64,000 bases of DNA from Epithemia pelagica (taxonomy: Eukaryota > Bacillariophyta > Bacillariophyceae > Surirellales > Surirellaceae), in the NCBI GenBank assembly GCA_946965045.2, contig OX337230.1, positions 2,170,001 to 2,234,000 of the forward strand. The letters are read 5' to 3'. The position numbers and the translations under genes are program-made. How positions within the stretch are numbered: position 1 is the stretch's first letter; every line of letters begins with the position of its first letter. This document shows positions 1-8,549 of the stretch, piece by piece. Under the pieces are notes generated by a model. It worked only from the letters and a program-made list of their open reading frames with translations. It ran no database searches and was not told the DNA's origin.

Positions 1-948
1 CGGGCTTCCTGCAGGATGGTGTGTAGGCGTTCCTGCCTGTGTGGAGGCAATTCAATGGTACCGGCAATGGTGTCAATCGTCCATCCCAATACTTGCTTGC
101 GGGTTGCCCAACATGCATCTCCTTTGAGTAGTTTCTTGGTGGAGATGGGCTCCTTCCGACTGGCAGGGTCGGAAGGATCATTTGGCCGGAACACTGCATC
201 ATTTAGGTGGAGGACTTGTCGGCGGAAGCGGTTAATGCGTGCTGGAGTGCCTTGGGCAAGGAGCACCTCATCATCAACAAAGACATCAGCATAGGCAAGT
301 GGTGTCAATCGGTGCTGGACGCGACGTGGCTGTTGTGGTAGCCTTGTGGTAGTGGAGGTGTCCTGCCGTGCCACATGCTGCCTTGGTGCGGCGATGGTGA
401 TGCCCTGGGGGTTCGCGTCAGGAACATAAGTGGCGGCCATGGACTCCAACGGATGTGGTCGGGGATCCCAGTTGCTGCCAGCATACATGTTGGCAAGGTC
501 GGCAATAGTTTCTGTTGCACTGCAGAAATAAGGGGGACTCTCGGTCCAGCCCATTGGGAGTGTAATCGGAAATGCCACCAGTGGTTGCTCTCCCGGTTGA
601 GTGGGAAAGGCAACGCCCAGAGTGAGGACATCTTCGGGCTTCAGACGGATTCTCTAAAATCCATCTGAAAGATCAATCTTGAGCATGTACACCGGGCCAT
701 GTTTTGGGTTGGCCACAAGGATGCGGTAGAGCAGTCGGTGTAAGGCCTTGCCAAATTGCATGGCCTCAGCAGGTGCTGTTTTGTGCGTTTTGCTGTTTAG
801 TCCGGAGAAACTGTAATCCACTATGGTGCGGGGCCGCCGTTCCCTCTGTGGAACGACCCCCAATGGTGAGATGCGTAGCCTTTGGTAATGTCGGACAACT
901 TGGTAGGGCAGGACAATCCAAAATTTTTTGTTCACCATGTCCACCATT
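1..948 (-). pseudogene. Reverse transcriptase part of a decayed outer retroelement (cut by window edge)
   Basis: Read on the minus strand, the frame from 948 down to 1 encodes an RT: fingers region with WIVLPY and SPLGVVPQRERRPR, then the first catalytic region KIDLSDGF, then PMGWTESPPYFC, then the catalytic box FVDDE near 250-275. One in-frame TAG at 654-656 replaces the residue after DGF, where related RTs usually have Tyr, so the copy is a pseudogene. The frame is otherwise open to base 1 and the element continues left of the window. Its upstream half lies at 9338-11790, across the copia insertion: removing the copia element and one CCATT copy rejoins the frame exactly. This RT style is common in diatom genomes; I cannot name the family. 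Confidence 0.8.
944..948. repeat. Target-site duplication, left copy (CCATT)
   Basis: CCATT directly precedes the LTR start TGTTACA. The same five bases follow the other LTR at 9333-9337. A 5-bp duplication is normal for Ty1/copia integration. Confidence 0.95.
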
Positions 949-1731
949 TGTTACAATTCTTTCTGAATCGTAGGGACATTGATGCTCGGTAGAGCAGACA
1001 ATCAGGTAGGTCACCAACCGATACAAGCTTCTCAGGGTCAGAGAAGCAAGCAAGTCGAAGTCTATCAGAAGGATAGTCGGGACACAAAAGAAGATGTGAT
1101 AAATGGTGATATTGTTAGATTGTGTGTTGATTACTACGATAGGTCTACGTGAAATGTTCGGTCCTGCCAAGGGTCATGTGTCATAGGTTCTTGGCGGCAA
1201 CAGGTTTGGAATAGTTGGAGTTGATTCATATGATGTATATGACATGTATATGTGGGCGGATAACATATACAGGGTCAACAGCTCTTGCTTTGGGTTGGCA
1301 TAGTTGTTTTCATGGCGCGCAGCTTGTTGACAATTTGGAGATTGTGGGAATGGAAATATGGTCTCGCGTGATCGTGTGTCGTGCTTGGGATACTTAGACC
1401 GTTGGGTCGGATAGATGCCGATAGCGCTCGGATGTCGCTTGGGCGCGCTCGATGATTTCGGGCGCGTACGCTTAGGGCGTTAGTATAATGTCCGAGCAAC
1501 GGCCAAATTTACGTCCGTTGTAATACCGCACGACCCAGTTTAGTCTTGAGAGTGAGTTCGTCAATCTATTCTCACTTTTCATGATTTGCGAAGAAATATA
1601 GGTCGATATAGCGCGAAGCTAGGAAACATAGCTCGAAGCTAGAGGGCATGATGCGATAGCACGAGGCTATGTGACATGGGGAATCGATGAGATGTAGAAT
1701 CTAACCACCATAGACGGTGAGAATTCTAACA
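949..1731 (-). repeat. 3' LTR of the copia element
   Basis: The 783-bp repeat matches 8550-9332 with one visible difference (1002 T versus 8603 C). In element sense it begins TGTTAGAATTC at 1731 and ends at 949. Its U3 end carries three copies of a 13-bp inverted-repeat box of the form TAGCxCGAxGCTA at 1609-1621, 1629-1641 and 1657-1669. Short ORFs inside it are identical in both LTRs and are not taken as genes. Confidence 0.95.
1609..1669 (-). promoter_or_regulatory. Triplicated palindromic box in U3
   Basis: Three 13-mers, TAGCGCGAAGCTA, TAGCTCGAAGCTA and TAGCACGAGGCTA, start at 1609, 1629 and 1657. Each has TAGC/GCTA arms. They lie 62-122 bases inside the element-sense start of the LTR, where U3 control sites are expected. 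The same triplet occurs at 9210-9270. A transcription-factor site array is an inference. Confidence 0.5.
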
Positions 1732-4700
1732 CTCCCCACAACTCGTCGTTTCAGCCTTGTCATCATTGGATTTGTTGAGATCTTGAACTTCTCCTTTCCA
1801 AAACAACAATGGCTTGAGCATGGGCCAAATAGATACGAAATCCCAATGTTTGCTAAGGATATCGGCAGGGTTGGTCTTTCCATCTTTCCAGTAGAATGCA
1901 ACATACTTTGCTGCGATGGCTTCACGAACTCGGTGGTATGACAGAAGATGGTGTCTCTTGGATAGTATGGAATGAGGAACGGTTGCATTGAGCACAACGG
2001 ATCTGTTATCTCCGTACATGTAACTTTGCTCTCGGATAGGTACTCCAAGGTAGCGGAGAGAATGTCGTAATTCTGTAATCTGATCTATTGCTGTCCTTGC
2101 AGCCACAAACTCGGATCCATAGGTAGCAGTTTCCACCGTGCTCTGTCTCTTGCTGTACCAGTCAATAGGTGTTCCGTTCAACAAATGTAGAACAGCAGTG
2201 ACGGATTTACCAGTGACTATGTCATGCATGAGATTGGCATCAACATAATGAGTTGTGGTAACATAGCGGCCAAGAGGTGTTGGGCAGTCTTCAGGAATAC
2301 GTTCACTTGCATTCGAATAGACAGTGCGAGTCCAATCAAATTCTTGGGTAGGAAGACTTGAATAATCAGGCTCTCCAATCCTAAATCTGATTGCGCCTTC
2401 TGGGAGATGTGCAAGGTATCCATAGATACGCTTGGCTCTATCAAGATGTCCTTTCCTTGGAGCAGCGCGAAAACGTGATAGCGTCATTGTAGCGGTGAAG
2501 ACGTCGAAACGACCAATAGTGATCACCCATTGGAGTTGTCCAATCAGAGTTTGGAAATGGCTAGTACCTTCTTCATCAAGGAGCTCAGAATCATCCAATT
2601 CAGGATGGTCTCCACCAATAAGAGGTGTTTTGGCTTTCTTGGGTTTCTCCTTGAAGATTCGTTCGAAAGTGTCCATCATCTTACCAATGTAGCGTCTTGG
2701 ATCTGCTACTAATGTTCCATCAGAATCCTTGGTGTAACAACATCCCAAATGGAAATCAATAGGTCCATCTCCTCTGAGTTTGAAGTTGTATTTCTCCTTC
2801 AGGATCTTGCAGATATTCCCAGGATCAGTAGAAATAATGGCTAAGTCATCAACGTATACGGCAATGTATTCGTAACAGTCTTCTCCAGGTGCTTTCCTCA
2901 TCCAGATATCCGGATCTGCTTTGCTTGGTGAAAATCCCATGTCTGTCAAAACATCGAATAAGACATCATGCCAGCGTGCGCCTGATGACTTCAATCCATA
3001 AAGTGCCTTGTATATAATCAGGATGTGACCTTCTAATTCCTTGAATTCAGGTCCTGCGACAATGAAAATTTTCTCCCCTGTCAAGGCTTCCAGATATGCA
3101 TTTCCAATATCTGCTCCCCATATTTCCAAGTCATTCAAAGTACCCAGGAATAAGGCAATGCGGAGGTTGCGAATGGAAACAACACCTGAATAGATTGTCT
3201 CAACAGGTTCTTTCGTGAGATGTCCATCTGCGACAAGTCTTGCTTTATGTCGTCCATCATGTTTTACGTCAAAGACAAGATGTACACGTATCTTATGATA
3301 TCCTTCAGGTGCATTGGATACTTTCCCTTTAATGAAGATGGCTTTCCCAAAATCCTTGAATGTCTTGTAGGACTGGATCTGTGACAATTCTAATTCTGTT
3401 GCATCTTGCCACTTTGTGTTGCCATGTTGTTTATCAAGAGCGACAGCTTCTTCATAATTGCGTGGTACTTGGAATCCAAACTTATACTTGACGGAATGGT
3501 GAACTTGTTTAATCCTTGACTGTTTGGCTGCTCGAATGAGGCGTTTGCTTGTTTTGACATAACGTTTCAAATGCTTCCATCCAGGTTCGTTGAGTAAATC
3601 ATGTTTCTTTCCATAAATTGCTACAGTGATCGGATCATCATTGGCGATGAGTGATAAAGGTTCATAGGTAGTCTCCCCAGTTTCCCAATCAACAAGCAAA
3701 TTATATTTGCTCCCCTTGTAATCTGGATCAGTTGTGTTCAGTGGGCCTTGATGGGCAATGACGTCCCTGAACCTGAAAAGATTATCTCCAGAGGTTTGGG
3801 CTTGGTTATCTCGTTCGATATACTCCATGAGTTGATTATAGGATATCATCTCATCAACATCAGAATTTGTCTTTCGGTAGATATACTTGACACGTTCTTC
3901 CTGTTTCGTTGCTTCTTCATTAAGATCAATGACTCGTTTGATGACACGTGCACGGTGTCGCTCCCCATTTTCTTCTGTGTCGCATAGGAATGTGCGTCCT
4001 ATCATGTCGTCAAAATCGATCGTGGGCATTGGTTTGGATGGATCTTCACTATCACTGCGAATGAAGACAGTGTCAGCTTGCTTATCATTGTCATCCTTCT
4101 CAGACGAATCCTCCCCTGAAGGTCGATCCACACGTAGGTTAGGTGTAGTGGATGCAACACGGCGAACGGCAGAACGGTAGATTATCTGGTTATCCTGGGT
4201 GAGAATCTTCCAAGTAAAAGAATCACCAACGTTGTGAGCAAAACCAACCCAGTGGCCAAGTTTCTCATCAGAAGAAGATGGATATGAACCGGAATTGGGT
4301 TCAGCGGGGTCGACACGGTAGTAAACCTCATCCCAGAAAGGAAAGAACAAGAGATGAGTAATGTCGGGTGGGCGTCCGGAGAGAGCCTCAAGAGGAGTGC
4401 GACCGGAATGGGTGGGTGATGACGTATGGTTCAATAAGTCACAGACATACTCAAGGCAAAGAAGCCAGGTGTTGGCAGGGCAACCAGTGGCATTCATGAG
4501 AGCGTTGGTCATACGTTTAACGGTCTGGTAACGGTTTTCAGCCTTATTCTGGTGTTGATGATAAGGTTCAGATCGATACTCCCCAATAAGCAAAGTGCGA
4601 AGAATGTCTTTGACCTTTTGAGAGATGAGAGATGAACCACCATCACTGATAAGAGTCTCCATGGCACCACGAAACCGGATGTTATCCTGAAGAGTATTGA

Positions 4701-6393
4701 CAAACTGTTTGGTTGACTTGATCCCATAGATATCAGTAACCAGAGTATCTCGACCAACAAAGATTTGTGCGACTTTACCGCCATGGTCAACAGCAGGGGT
4801 GTCAGAGAAAACCGAGTCAGTAGCAACGGGTTCATGACGTCGAGGTATATTAAGGACCGGATTGCGAGCCTTGAAATGTTTCTTGAGGTTGTCGTGGTCA
4901 AAAGTAATGCTACCATTACGTGTAGTGTGCTTGAACGTATCGGCAATAACAGCTTCAGATTGCCAACCAAAGAATGGACGGAACTTCTTCCAGTCATACG
5001 CTTCCTGGTAACGACGGTGGACAGAGGCATGAAGTGTAGGATCATTACCTTCTGCGTCAGCATAGATAGAAAAGAAGGGTGCGTCGTCGGGTCCATGATC
5101 GTATGGGAGATCCAAAAGGAGATTGAGGTTACAAACAACACGATCAGTGTACTCCCCATAGTTGTCATATGGATGGTTCGACATACTACCATCAGTCTTG
5201 ACGTGTTTCCAATCAGGATCATTGTCAGAGGGTGTGGGAGAATACGAATGGTCCAGAACACCAGGATCCCATGTGTCGGGTGACGTGAAGATGATCTGAG
5301 GTAAGGTATCCATGTCATCGTCGCTGGGGATACCCAAGGAGTGGATATAGGCTAACCCATCCTTGATGTGAAGGGGTATGGCACGACCATCAAGTGTAGT
5401 GATGCGTTGTTTACCATCAACTTTAACAGATCGTTCATCAACAGCAAGTCCGAAATGCTCGAATTGACCAGGAGCATGGATAGATAAGCCCTTTCCATAA
5501 TAAGCATATTCATTGAAGATGCCGACAATAGGTCCATCATTGGTCTCAAACTTTGCGGCACATGTGACGACAGGAAGTCCAGTAAGTTCATGGTTATCAA
5601 TACCCACAATAGTGATATGGCGGCCAGTCTTAGAAAGGATGCGCATGTCAGAACCAGCAAGTCCTCCATTAGCACCACGATCAATCAATTGATTCCCTGG
5701 TAAAGTAGATTTCCTGGAAAACAGATAGCGTGGAACATGTCCTGCTTGTTTATGCATGTTGGCTTTGAAAGTAACCTTCTTGCTTGTCTTGGACTTGGCG
5801 TTAGAAAGAACACTAGTCAGGTCAGTTGCCGGGTGATTGATATCAGTCGTCATGGCTTGGTTGATAAATTGTGTAACCGGATCTGAATCATCTGAATGCT
5901 CAGGGACTACGCCAGGTGAGTCGTCATCAGATGCAACTTGGTTGGGGTCAGGATCAGGTTCCGGATCAATGTCGAGGGCATGTGTTTGCACTGTCCTCGG
6001 TGTTGTTGATGAAGGTGCTTGAATCATCTTGTTATACTCAATGATCAACTTGCGATCTTCTTCAGAAAGTTTGAACCATAGGTCACGCGGTAGACTAACC
6101 TTGGACGAAGAGGATGGAGATTCAGATGTCGCTTTGGTGTTGTGGACATGATACTCCATATCATCTTGTGAGGTTATGTCAGCATCTGTATCTTGGCCAT
6201 ATAGTGATTCATGTTGTTTGACATGTCGACGGCGACTATGAACAGATGACTGGGTTGCTTGATCATGGTCATAAGCTGCGTCTAGAAGGAGACGAAAGTA
6301 TGATTGATAGCAAAGGGATTTTGCACCGGATTTGGTGTTCACCACATTATCCAAGATCTTGACTCGGCGGAGATCAGGTACCTTTTCTACAGC
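1726..6393 (-). CDS. pol: Copia Pol: protease, integrase, RT, RNase H
   Basis: The open frame starts right after the gag stop codon and runs 1555 codons to a TAG at 1726-1728. It has no ATG of its own near the start; the first possible non-standard start is a TTG at 6352-6354. Counting from that TTG: aspartic protease motif DRGA near 225; integrase catalytic D513, D571 and E606; chromodomain-less C-terminal part with GxWVGF-type sequence; RT with LYGLKSSGARW and YVDDL near 1168; RNase H with acidic residues near 1370-1450 and an NPAD tail. No integrase HHCC zinc finger with cysteines is visible. It is probably made as a Gag-Pol fusion by read-through of TAA. The stop codon lies in the first bases of the 3' LTR and the PPT lies inside the coding end. 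Confidence 0.93.
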   Translation of the reverse strand, partial: AVEKVPDLRRVKILDNVVNTKSGAKSLCYQSYFRLLLDAAYDHDQATQSSVHSRRRHVKQHESLYGQDTDADITSQDDMEYHVHNTKATSESPSSSSKVSLPRDLWFKLSEEDRKLIIEYNKMIQAPSSTTPRTVQTHALDIDPEPDPDPNQVASDDDSPGVVPEHSDDSDPVTQFINQAMTTDINHPATDLTSVLSNAKSKTSKKVTFKANMHKQAGHVPRYLFSRKSTLPGNQLIDRGANGGLAGSDMRILSKTGRHITIVGIDNHELTGLPVVTCAAKFETNDGPIVGIFNEYAYYGKGLSIHAPGQFEHFGLAVDERSVKVDGKQRITTLDGRAIPLHIKDGLAYIHSLGIPSDDDMDTLPQIIFTSPDTWDPGVLDHSYSPTPSDNDPDWKHVKTDGSMSNHPYDNYGEYTDRVVCNLNLLLDLPYDHGPDDAPFFSIYADAEGNDPTLHASVHRRYQEAYDWKKFRPFFGWQSEAVIADTFKHTTRNGSITFDHDNLKKHFKARNPVLNIPRRHEPVATDSVFSDTPAVDHGGKVAQIFVGRDTLVTDIYGIKSTKQFVNTLQDNIRFRGAMETLISDGGSSLISQKVKDILRTLLIGEYRSEPYHQHQNKAENRYQTVKRMTNALMNATGCPANTWLLCLEYVCDLLNHTSSPTHSGRTPLEALSGRPPDITHLLFFPFWDEVYYRVDPAEPNSGSYPSSSDEKLGHWVGFAHNVGDSFTWKILTQDNQIIYRSAVRRVASTTPNLRVDRPSGEDSSEKDDNDKQADTVFIRSDSEDPSKPMPTIDFDDMIGRTFLCDTEENGERHRARVIKRVIDLNEEATKQEERVKYIYRKTNSDVDEMISYNQLMEYIERDNQAQTSGDNLFRFRDVIAHQGPLNTTDPDYKGSKYNLLVDWETGETTYEPLSLIANDDPITVAIYGKKHDLLNEPGWKHLKRYVKTSKRLIRAAKQSRIKQVHHSVKYKFGFQVPRNYEEAVALDKQHGNTKWQDATELELSQIQSYKTFKDFGKAIFIKGKVSNAPEGYHKIRVHLVFDVKHDGRHKARLVADGHLTKEPVETIYSGVVSIRNLRIALFLGTLNDLEIWGADIGNAYLEALTGEKIFIVAGPEFKELEGHILIIYKALYGLKSSGARWHDVLFDVLTDMGFSPSKADPDIWMRKAPGEDCYEYIAVYVDDLAIISTDPGNICKILKEKYNFKLRGDGPIDFHLGCCYTKDSDGTLVADPRRYIGKMMDTFERIFKEKPKKAKTPLIGGDHPELDDSELLDEEGTSHFQTLIGQLQWVITIGRFDVFTATMTLSRFRAAPRKGHLDRAKRIYGYLAHLPEGAIRFRIGEPDYSSLPTQEFDWTRTVYSNASERIPEDCPTPLGRYVTTTHYVDANLMHDIVTGKSVTAVLHLLNGTPIDWYSKRQSTVETATYGSEFVAARTAIDQITELRHSLRYLGVPIREQSYMYGDNRSVVLNATVPHSILSKRHHLLSYHRVREAIAAKYVAFYWKDGKTNPADILSKHWDFVSIWPMLKPLLFWKGEVQDLNKSNDDKAETTSCGEC
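1732..1741 (-). promoter_or_regulatory. Polypurine tract of the copia element
   Basis: In element sense the bases TTGTGGGGAG directly precede the 3' LTR start TGTTAG. A purine-rich run at this place primes plus-strand DNA synthesis in LTR elements. It is also coding, for the last residues of Pol. Confidence 0.8.
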
Positions 6394-7413
6394 TTACATG
6401 AGGAAGGTCATCCTGGTATGATCAGGGATGCGATCAGACAATGTCACTAAATTGTCTAGCAAACGTAGCTGCTCTTGAAAGTGTAGAAGAAATTGACGTG
6501 TTGTTCCGCGCCATGTGTCGTCAAGACGTAGATTGGAAATGTAGTTGGTTAAGCGGAGGACTTCTCGCTTTGCTAGGTCGGATTCGGTATGCAAAGAGTG
6601 TAACTTCTGCAATACGGCACGCGCATCTTCATCATGTTCATGTTCACGTACATAGGCTCGACCTTGGTCAGTCTGAATGATACGGACAAGAACGGAGTAA
6701 AGAAATACTTGTTGCTCTTGAAAAAGTTCTTCGGCATACTCATCATCATGGGGTGGTGTGTATTTGAAATTCAGAACGTTGGATAGGCCTTGAGCCTTAG
6801 CTGTAGTCTTGAATACACGCCAGAATGAATCGTAGTATCGTTCATCCTTGAATACCTCATATGCAGTTGCGTCGCGCTTAGTTCCCTTTCTGAATGCTGT
6901 AAGGTCTTGTTGAGATTGGGATGCGGCAGTAACTGTGCTGACAGATTTCACAGATGACGGTGACTTCATTGGCGAGACTGGGACTTGGCTAGGTGGTCCC
7001 TTAGAGAAATCTGTGTTGATCCTCCAAGTGTTGAACTCTTTCCTCGTTAGGTTCATCCAGTCGCTATTGGATAGCTCGTCTTGAATTTCATTGGTCTTGT
7101 ATGTGGCCCAATAAGCCAAGAGCTTGATCTGCTGTCTTGTGGGGCCTTGTAGATCATGTGTCTGTTTGTTGACCTTGTATTGTGTCAGTTCCTTCATGGA
7201 TTCCTCGGTATTAGTTTGCATATACGAGATAACATGGGTAATGTTCTCAAAACCATGGTATTTCATCCACTTCATTAAGTAGTCGGCCCTTTCTTTGGTG
7301 AAGAATTGGCAGACAGTAAATATGATGTGGTCGAATAGGTCTGTGTCCGAGACATTGTCTTGGTTATCTTCTCCCTTAGGAGTCGTAGGTGTCTTGGGTG
7401 ATTGAGGATCCAT
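6394..7413 (-). CDS. gag: Copia Gag-like protein, 339 aa
   Basis: ATG at 7411-7413, stop TAA at 6394-6396. The protein begins MDPQSPKTPTTPKGEDNQD and is mostly charged and helical, as expected for a capsid-type Gag; no CCHC zinc knuckle is visible. It lies directly before pol and in the same frame, with only the TAA between them, which fixes its role as Gag by position rather than by similarity. A 320-bp repeat-rich spacer separates it from the upstream ORF at 7734-8513. Confidence 0.8.
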   Translation of the reverse strand: MDPQSPKTPTTPKGEDNQDNVSDTDLFDHIIFTVCQFFTKERADYLMKWMKYHGFENITHVISYMQTNTEESMKELTQYKVNKQTHDLQGPTRQQIKLLAYWATYKTNEIQDELSNSDWMNLTRKEFNTWRINTDFSKGPPSQVPVSPMKSPSSVKSVSTVTAASQSQQDLTAFRKGTKRDATAYEVFKDERYYDSFWRVFKTTAKAQGLSNVLNFKYTPPHDDEYAEELFQEQQVFLYSVLVRIIQTDQGRAYVREHEHDEDARAVLQKLHSLHTESDLAKREVLRLTNYISNLRLDDTWRGTTRQFLLHFQEQLRLLDNLVTLSDRIPDHTRMTFLM

Positions 7414-7733
7414 GGTGTTATTTGGTTGGTTCGATGTTTATTTAATGTGCGGTGTGATGTGGTTTATTTAATGTGTGATGTGATGTGAACCCGGATGTAC
7501 CACGTGTGCCACGTATGTACCACGTATGTGATACCCGGATGTGTGTTGTGACGTGCGACTCCTGGAAATTTCCGTTGATTTCGACAAATTTTCGCCGAGT
7601 TTAAACAAATTTTCGCCGAATTTTCGCGATTTGACGGGAATGTGTGGCGTGTTGTGCGACCAAGGGTACCCGGATGTGCGTTGAGTTTAAGTCTTGGAAA
7701 GGTTTTGAGAGGACGGGAGTTAACTATGAGTAA
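7414..7733 (-). other. Repeat-rich spacer between ORF0 and gag
   Basis: The spacer holds several short direct repeats: TTTATTTAATGTG-type units of about 26 bp at 7436-7461 and 7462-7487, ACCCGGATGTR at about 7489, 7533 and 7668, ACGTG/ACGTATG boxes at 7500-7530, and CAAATTTTCGCCGA twice at 7585-7620. It could hold an internal promoter, splice signals or translation signals for gag; which one cannot be decided from sequence. Confidence 0.6.
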
Positions 7734-8513
7734 TTAAGCTTCGGTCTCCGAATCCCCACTCTCTTCCGAATAATCAGAGTCGTTTCCAGGCTCAGATGGG
7801 GCAGCACAAGCAACAGAAGAAGGGGTATCACCTTCAGCCAGGTGGTTCTCGACCTCGGTACGCAAAGGGTAGATAGTTGCACGATGGTCCTCGATGGTAT
7901 GGACCTCGTGGATGTAGGCAACGTAGTTATCTAGGCGTACAACGTTAGGAGGCAGAGGGCAAGTCGTCGCGTTCACGACGTGGATGGTATTGTAGTATCC
8001 AGTTGGGCGCTCGAAGGTTAGGAAGCGGAGGTGGACAGTACGGATGGGGTTGCCCGAGAGGGCGGCAAAGATGAGGCGACGCCTCGGAGAACGATGAAGT
8101 TGGTCGTTCAGACGGTCAATGTCTTCTTGGTCGACGATGTGGGTCACCGATTGGAACTGGCGTTCGATCTGGGTCTCCCCACGGATGATCTCGGGATCGA
8201 AGGTCGAACAAGTTGGTTGGCGGAAGTACTTGATATGATCAGCAATCAACCGGGTGGTACGACGGGATCGAGAAGGGACGAGCCGACGAGGCGGACTCGG
8301 GGGCCGAAGCAACGGCGCAGGGATCGGAGCGTGAGGCTGGGTTGGAGTCTCGAATGGGTTGCTGTTGGAACTGTCGACGGAGATGTTGACCGATGTGTTG
8401 GCTGCCTTCGGCGTCGGCACCAGTTCCTGCTGCACCAGGGTATCGGGCTGCCCGGGATGCAGTTTGGCTCGATAGATCTGTCGTACAGGAGTGATAAGCT
8501 CGTTAGTATCCAT
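7734..8513 (-). CDS. Extra ORF upstream of gag in the copia element, 259 aa, unknown function
   Basis: ATG at 8511-8513 lies 36 bases from the 5' LTR, stop at 7734. The protein has a Pro/Ser/Arg-rich part (residues 45-90, with RRLVPSRSRRTTR), a mixed central domain and an acidic Glu/Asp/Ser tail ending ESGDSETEA. I recognise no family. It is in a different frame from gag and 320 bases upstream. The intact frame in a young element suggests it is used. It could be an accessory protein, an N-terminal extension of Gag joined by splicing, or a captured host gene. Confidence 0.65.
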   Translation of the reverse strand: MDTNELITPVRQIYRAKLHPGQPDTLVQQELVPTPKAANTSVNISVDSSNSNPFETPTQPHAPIPAPLLRPPSPPRRLVPSRSRRTTRLIADHIKYFRQPTCSTFDPEIIRGETQIERQFQSVTHIVDQEDIDRLNDQLHRSPRRRLIFAALSGNPIRTVHLRFLTFERPTGYYNTIHVVNATTCPLPPNVVRLDNYVAYIHEVHTIEDHRATIYPLRTEVENHLAEGDTPSSVACAAPSEPGNDSDYSEESGDSETEA

Positions 8514-8538
8514 GAAACCACAAGGAAATAAGCTTTGA

Positions 8539-8549
8539 GACTGTTAATC
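8539..8549 (+). promoter_or_regulatory. Primer-binding site resembling the tRNA-Asn(GUU) anticodon arm
   Basis: The + strand bases GACTGTTAATC end exactly at the LTR edge (8549/8550). This equals an anticodon arm with loop CTGTTAA and anticodon GTT, as in yeast tRNA-Asn. The element is on the minus strand, so its RNA would be complementary to this. Use of an internal tRNA fragment as primer is known for Drosophila copia with initiator tRNA-Met. Confidence 0.6.

Noticed and set aside
1215-1397. Short ORFs inside the LTRs (also at 8816-8998 and 8876-9100)
   Set aside because: They are identical because the LTRs are identical; no start context, domain or composition supports coding.
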